In this document: in pieces, positions 60,021-64,000 of the stretch
How the letters are laid out: each line of letters begins with the position of its first letter
Numbering within the stretch: the stretch's first letter is position 1
NCBI GenBank assembly: GCA_965652415.1
Contig: CBFGVH010000002.1
Coordinates: 1-64,000, forward strand
Direction of reading: 5' to 3'
Length of the DNA stretch: 64,000 nt
Source of the DNA: BQJD01 sp965652415
GTDB lineage: Bacteria; Pseudomonadota; Gammaproteobacteria; Arenicellales; CAJQKF01
Notes under the pieces: generated by a model
The model's input: the letters and a program-made list of their open reading frames with translations, nothing else
What the model was told of the DNA's origin: nothing
Databases searched by the model: none
Position numbers and translations under genes: made by a program

Positions 60021-60134
60021 GAGCCGGAGTATGGTCAACTCGCGTTGACACGGATACGGCCGCCACCTAGATTAGGGTTCGTCACTCAAGCTCCAGACCG
60101 TCCGCTCCGCCCGTTCGTTCAACCGACCGCACCG

Positions 60135-61589
60135 ATGTGGAAGCCTGCTGAACGCATCCGCTGGCAATCCTCGCCAGGGCTCATACCGCCGCCCGCCGAC
60201 ATTGCCCGCTCGCGGCTGTTCGCGCCCCTCGAGCGCGGTCGCCTGCGCCTTCGCAACCGCACGTGGGTTCCGGCGATGGTACCTTGGAGGGCCACCGAGG
60301 AGGGTTACGTCACCGCCGAGAATCTCGACTGGTACGGGCGCTTCGCACGCGGGCGTCCCGCGGTCATCGTTATCGAGGCGACCGGTATTCGCGACGTTCC
60401 CTCCGGACCCCTGCTCAGGATCGGGCACGACCGGTTCGTTCCGGGCCTGACCCGGCTGGTCGACAGGATCCGCGAGGAAAGCGACGGACACACCCGGGTG
60501 TTCATCCAGCTCATCGATTTCCTGGCGATTCGCCGCAGGCCCGAACGCGGCAAGTTCCTGTCCCGCTACCTCGAGATGACTCCACGCCTGCGCGAGGCAG
60601 TCGGCTTGGCCGATGCGGACGATGAGGCCGTTCGCACCCGGCTTGCCGAACTCGATGACGACGCCCTGTCGGCGATTCTCGACCCGCGCGATTTCGAGTC
60701 GCTCACCCGCGGCTATCGCGAACGTGTCACGGACCTCGACCTTCCCCACGTGCGCGATCTGCCGGCCGTGTTACCGGAGCTGTTCGCCGCCGCCGCGCGG
60801 CGTGCCGAGCAAGCGGGCATGGACGGCGTCGAACTCCATTATGCCCATGCCTACACCATGGCCTCGTTCCTGTCGGCCACCAACACCCGCGACGACGGCT
60901 ACGGCGGCAGCCGCGACAACCGTGTGCGCCTGCCGCTCGAGGTGTTCCGCGCGGTGCGGGACGCGGTGGCGGACGACCTCGTCGTAGGGGCGCGGTTTTT
61001 GGCCGAGGAATGCATCGAGGGAGGCTCGCCTCTGCCGGACGTGTGCTTCTTCGCCGTCGAGTTCGCCCGCGCCGGCATGGATTTCCTGTCACTGTCGCGC
61101 GGCGGCAAGTTCGACGACGCCAAGCAGCCGCGCGTCGGGGACGCGGCCTACCCCTACACCGGCCCGAGCGGCTACGAGTGCATGCCCCAGTACCTCTCCG
61201 ACTCGAGCGGCCCCTTCGGCCGCAACTTCGCGGCCACCCGCGCCATTCGCGAAGCGGTCAGGTCGGCGGGGTTCGACACCCCCGTCGTCGGCGCCGGAGG
61301 CATTCACAACTTCGAGACCGCCGAGCGCGTGCTCGCCGACGGCATCGCCGACATCGTGGCATCGGCGCGCCAGGCCCTGGCCGATCCCGACTGGTACCTG
61401 AAGCTCGAAACCGGGCACGGCGACGAGATCCGCACCTGCCAGTACACCAACTATTGCGAGGGCCTCGACCAGAAGCACAAGCAGGTGACCTGCCAGCTCT
61501 GGGACCGCCTCGATCTCGACGAGCCGGGCATCGCGAAGAGCCGCGACGGCAAGCGGCGACTGGTACCGCCGGCATGGAAGCCGGACTGA
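60135..61589 (+). CDS. Old-yellow-enzyme-type oxidoreductase
   Basis: A 484-residue flavin oxidoreductase of the 2,4-dienoyl-CoA reductase/NADH:flavin group. The FMN barrel is visible in LELHY-type motif VELHYAHAYTMASFLSATN and the following DDGYGGSRDNRVRLPLEV box. The C-terminal NAD(P)H/FAD half is missing, and the usual C-x2-C-x3-C-x11-C cluster site reads CQYTNYCEGLDQKHKQVTC, with one ligand lost. It overlaps a CoA ligase gene by 16 bases, suggesting an aryl- or acyl-CoA substrate. The ATG at 60135 is preferred over a TTG at 60045. Confidence 0.85.
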   Translation: MWKPAERIRWQSSPGLIPPPADIARSRLFAPLERGRLRLRNRTWVPAMVPWRATEEGYVTAENLDWYGRFARGRPAVIVIEATGIRDVPSGPLLRIGHDRFVPGLTRLVDRIREESDGHTRVFIQLIDFLAIRRRPERGKFLSRYLEMTPRLREAVGLADADDEAVRTRLAELDDDALSAILDPRDFESLTRGYRERVTDLDLPHVRDLPAVLPELFAAAARRAEQAGMDGVELHYAHAYTMASFLSATNTRDDGYGGSRDNRVRLPLEVFRAVRDAVADDLVVGARFLAEECIEGGSPLPDVCFFAVEFARAGMDFLSLSRGGKFDDAKQPRVGDAAYPYTGPSGYECMPQYLSDSSGPFGRNFAATRAIREAVRSAGFDTPVVGAGGIHNFETAERVLADGIADIVASARQALADPDWYLKLETGHGDEIRTCQYTNYCEGLDQKHKQVTCQLWDRLDLDEPGIAKSRDGKRRLVPPAWKPD

Positions 61590-63205
61590 AAGCCGCCGGC
61601 GAGGCGCGCTCGGCGCAGGTCGACCGCTTCGTCCACGAGCGCCTGCCGCCGAGCGGGGAGTGGCCGCGGCTGTTGCTCCCGGACGAATTCGCGAGCAGCG
61701 TTCCGCTCAACTGCGTCGACCGCCTTGTCGACGAGCACGTTCGCGCGGGCCGGGCCGAGCGCCCGGCGTTGATCTCGTCGCACGGTACGATCACCTACGG
61801 CGAACTGCACCACATGATCGGCCGCATGGCGCACGTGCTCGTCGACGACTTCGGCATCGTGCCCGGCAACCGGGTGCTGCTGCGCGCACCGAATTCACCG
61901 ACCCTGGCTGCGCTGTGGCTCGCGGTGCTGCGCACCGGCGCGGTGGCGGTAACCACGATGTCCCTGCTCAGGGCCGCCGAACTCGGCACCATCATCGACA
62001 TGGCGCGGCCGGCCCTCGCCGTTTGCGACGCCGACCTCGCCGGGGAACTGGAGGCAGCGCTGGCCGCGAGCGGCTCCGAGTGCGCGCTCGTCACCTTCTC
62101 TGCGTCGGGCGGTGAACTCGCCGAGCGCATGCGCCGGCACGTTCCGACCTTTCCGCCCTGCCCCACAGCCAGCGACGACGTCGCGCTGATCGGCTTCACC
62201 TCCGGCACCACCGGCCGCCCCAAGGCCACGATCCACTTCCATCGCGACGTGATCGCCATCTGCGAGACCACGGCGCGCCACGTCATCCGGCCGGCGCACG
62301 ACGACATATTCATCGGCACATCGCCGCTCGCTTTCACGTTCGGCCTCGGCGGGCTGGTTATCTTCCCCCTGTGGGCAGGCGCCGCGTCCGTGCTCGAGCC
62401 GCGCTACGGCGCCGAGTCCCTGGTCGAGGCCATCGGGCGGCACCGGGCGAGCGTGTGCTTCACCGTGCCCACCTTCTACCAGCGCATGGTTGCCGCCGTT
62501 TCCCCGCGCAGCGCAGCTTCTCTGCGCCTCGCGGTGTCGTCCGGCGAAGCGCTGCCGGTCCCGGTGCGCGAGGCCTGGCGCGAGGTCAGCGGCGTCGGAC
62601 TGAGCGAACTGCTCGGCTCCACCGAGATGCTCCATGCCTTCGTCGGCGCCGTCGCCGACGAGGCGAAATGCGGGTACATCGGCCGCGCCATACCCGGCTA
62701 CCGGGTGGCGGTACTGGATCCGGACGGCAGGGCGCTGCCGGCTGGCGAGACCGGCGCCCTGGCAGTCGTCGGCCCCACCGGGTGCCGCTACCTCGACGAC
62801 CCGAGGCAGCGCGACTACGTCCGCTTCGGCTGGAACGTGACCGGGGATGCCTGCGCCATCGACGAGGAGGGCTACGTCGCCTATCACTGCCGATTCGACG
62901 ACATGATCATCTCGGCCGGCTACAACATCTCGGCCGCCGAGGTGGAGAACGTCGTCCTCGAGCACCCGGACGTGGCCGAGTGCGCGGTGATCGGCACGCC
63001 CGACCCGGAACGCGGCGAGGTGGTGACGGCGTACGTCGTTCCCCGGTATCGCACGAACGAAGAGGACGTGTTCGCCGACGGGATTCGTCTTCACGTTCGA
63101 GAGCGCCTGGCGCCGTACAAGTATCCGCGCAAGGTGTTCGTCGTAAGCAAGCTTCCGCGCAACGAATCCGGAAAGCTGCAGAGGTTCCGGCTGCGAAGCG
63201 CCTGA
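61574..63205 (+). CDS. Benzoate/2-aminobenzoate-CoA ligase-like enzyme
   Basis: A 543-residue adenylate-forming ligase. The P-loop is TSGTTGRPKATIHFH, the ATP motif GSTEMLHAF, the hinge DDMIISAGYNISAAEVENV and the catalytic Lys is K534 in NESGKLQRF. The N-terminus LPPSGEWPRLLLP is like that of 2-aminobenzoate-CoA ligases. It activates an aromatic or similar acid with ATP and CoA. It is coupled to the flavin oxidoreductase gene, which may act on its product. Confidence 0.9.
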   Translation: MEAGLKAAGEARSAQVDRFVHERLPPSGEWPRLLLPDEFASSVPLNCVDRLVDEHVRAGRAERPALISSHGTITYGELHHMIGRMAHVLVDDFGIVPGNRVLLRAPNSPTLAALWLAVLRTGAVAVTTMSLLRAAELGTIIDMARPALAVCDADLAGELEAALAASGSECALVTFSASGGELAERMRRHVPTFPPCPTASDDVALIGFTSGTTGRPKATIHFHRDVIAICETTARHVIRPAHDDIFIGTSPLAFTFGLGGLVIFPLWAGAASVLEPRYGAESLVEAIGRHRASVCFTVPTFYQRMVAAVSPRSAASLRLAVSSGEALPVPVREAWREVSGVGLSELLGSTEMLHAFVGAVADEAKCGYIGRAIPGYRVAVLDPDGRALPAGETGALAVVGPTGCRYLDDPRQRDYVRFGWNVTGDACAIDEEGYVAYHCRFDDMIISAGYNISAAEVENVVLEHPDVAECAVIGTPDPERGEVVTAYVVPRYRTNEEDVFADGIRLHVRERLAPYKYPRKVFVVSKLPRNESGKLQRFRLRSA

Positions 63206-63315
63206 TCGGTCCCCCGGCAGGCACAGGCTTGAAGCGTGTAGAATCGGGTATCGTGACGACCGATTCCCGGCCGGTTCGCCCGGCCGGCAGACCCGAGTGA
63301 CCGCTGGAGAACCCC

Positions 63316-63951
63316 ATGAACCGCAACCGGATCTCGTGCCGCACCATCGCCCTTCTCGCCGCCCTCAGCGCCTTTTCCGCCGCCCCGGCGGTGCAGGCCC
63401 TGGGCCCGCTCGACGCCGAGGCCGGTGTGCTGTGGTGGAGCCACGACGTCGACACCGCCGATCTCGGCAGCAGTGATGCCGACGGCACCGGCGCCTATGC
63501 CGAACTCTGGTGGGCCGAGGGCTGGGGTCTTGCCGCTGACTACTACAAGTCCGACCCTGACCGGCGCGGTTTCGGCGACACGACCGATTTCTCGGTGGAC
63601 GTGAAGCGGCGGGTGCTGTCGCCGACGGAGAACAACTTCATCGCTTTGGGCGTCGGCTGGCAGGACGCCGAGCTGGTCGGCGGCCACACCACCGAGGGCG
63701 TGCGCCTCACCGCCGACGCGCGCGTCGGCCTCGGGATCCTGCACGCCTACGGCCGGGCGGTGTGGATGCCCGACCTCGGTGACGCCGGGCCGCGCGACGA
63801 CATCAGCGGTCACGAGTACCAGGTCGGCGTGTCGTTCACGCCGTTTCCGTTCCTCAACCTGCGCGCCGGCTACCGGATCCGGGAGCTCGATTACGACGGC
63901 GGATCCGAGGAAGCCGACGGCTATCTCCTTGCCGGCGCCATCCACTTCTGA
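63316..63951 (+). CDS. YfaZ-like outer-membrane protein
   Basis: A 211-residue protein with a signal peptide (LSAFSAAPAVQA) and a mature barrel of alternating strands ending DGYLLAGAIHF with a C-terminal aromatic residue. The pattern fits the YfaZ/OmpA-like barrel group of unknown function. It lies 110 bases after the ligase gene. Confidence 0.75.
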   Translation: MNRNRISCRTIALLAALSAFSAAPAVQALGPLDAEAGVLWWSHDVDTADLGSSDADGTGAYAELWWAEGWGLAADYYKSDPDRRGFGDTTDFSVDVKRRVLSPTENNFIALGVGWQDAELVGGHTTEGVRLTADARVGLGILHAYGRAVWMPDLGDAGPRDDISGHEYQVGVSFTPFPFLNLRAGYRIRELDYDGGSEEADGYLLAGAIHF

Positions 63952-63969
63952 CGCCGGCGGCGCGCGCCG

Positions 63970-64000
63970 CTACTCGACGCCGGAGAGCGCCGCCGCCTCG
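63970..64000 (-). CDS. Possible end of a leftward gene (partial)
   Basis: On the minus strand an open frame enters from the right edge and stops at 63970-63972 (TAG) after nine residues ending SGVE. It is too short to judge. It would converge with the YfaZ-like gene. Confidence 0.2.
   Translation of the reverse strand, partial: EAAALSGVE

Overview
The window is a 64-kb stretch of a GC-rich chromosome from a gammaproteobacterium. The evidence is the classic housekeeping blocks rpsP-rimM-trmD-rplS, thrS-infC-rpmI-rplT-pheS-pheT-ihfA and lepA-lepB-rnc-era-recO, plus System I cytochrome c maturation, ErpA/YggX-type iron proteins and type IV pilus minor pilins. Codon use and gene packing (many 1-4 nt ATGA, GTGA, TGATG overlaps) suggest a member of the Chromatiales/Xanthomonadales/Wenzhouxiangella-like area; that finer placement is inference only. 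No prophage, insertion sequence, CRISPR array or replication origin was seen.

Layout. 0-6.6 kb: xerD, a secreted helical-repeat protein, the rplS-trmD-rimM-rpsP ribosome/tRNA operon and ffh, all leftward. 6.7-7.7 kb: a YpjD-type cytochrome-assembly membrane protein and tRNA-Arg. 7.7-12.8 kb: a leftward TRAP uptake operon (dctP, dctQ, dctM) of the mannitol/chloroaromatic type, ending with an amidase-fold protein that has lost two of three catalytic residues and a small membrane protein. 13.4-21 kb: the leftward translation block from tRNA-Val through thrS, infC, rpmI, rplT, pheST, ihfA, a MerR-like gene and tRNA-Pro. 21.1-24 kb: uvrB, a FimT-type pseudopilin and tRNA-Asn.

24.2-40.1 kb is the accessory core. 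A cAMP-receptor-like regulator (leftward) faces a 1156-residue protein with zinc ribbons, a class III cyclase domain, an AAA ATPase and a long helical repeat region. The latter is translationally coupled to a YcaO cyclodehydratase, a TfuA protein and a gluzincin metallopeptidase. Next come a protein with a C-terminal tail of tandem Arg-Ala-Ala-Ala-Ser-Ser hexapeptides and an exported single-pass protein. A four-gene MacAB-TolC-like exporter converges on this from the right. YcaO plus TfuA is the known signature of backbone thioamidation, so this region is the best candidate for an undescribed peptide or protein modification system; its substrate is not proven by the sequence.

40.4-54.6 kb: an outer-membrane barrel, an ATP-grasp enzyme, an ErpA-like carrier with an altered cysteine motif, yggX, then recO-era-rnc-DUF4845-lepB-lepA (leftward) and ccmCDEFGHI (rightward, without ccmAB). 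54.6-64 kb: a Crp/Fnr regulator, an ArgD/AstC aminotransferase, a GlcG/HbpS-type exported protein, a compact pilV-pilW-pilX-pilE cluster without pilY1, an aryl-CoA-type pair (old-yellow-enzyme oxidoreductase plus CoA ligase) and a YfaZ-like barrel.
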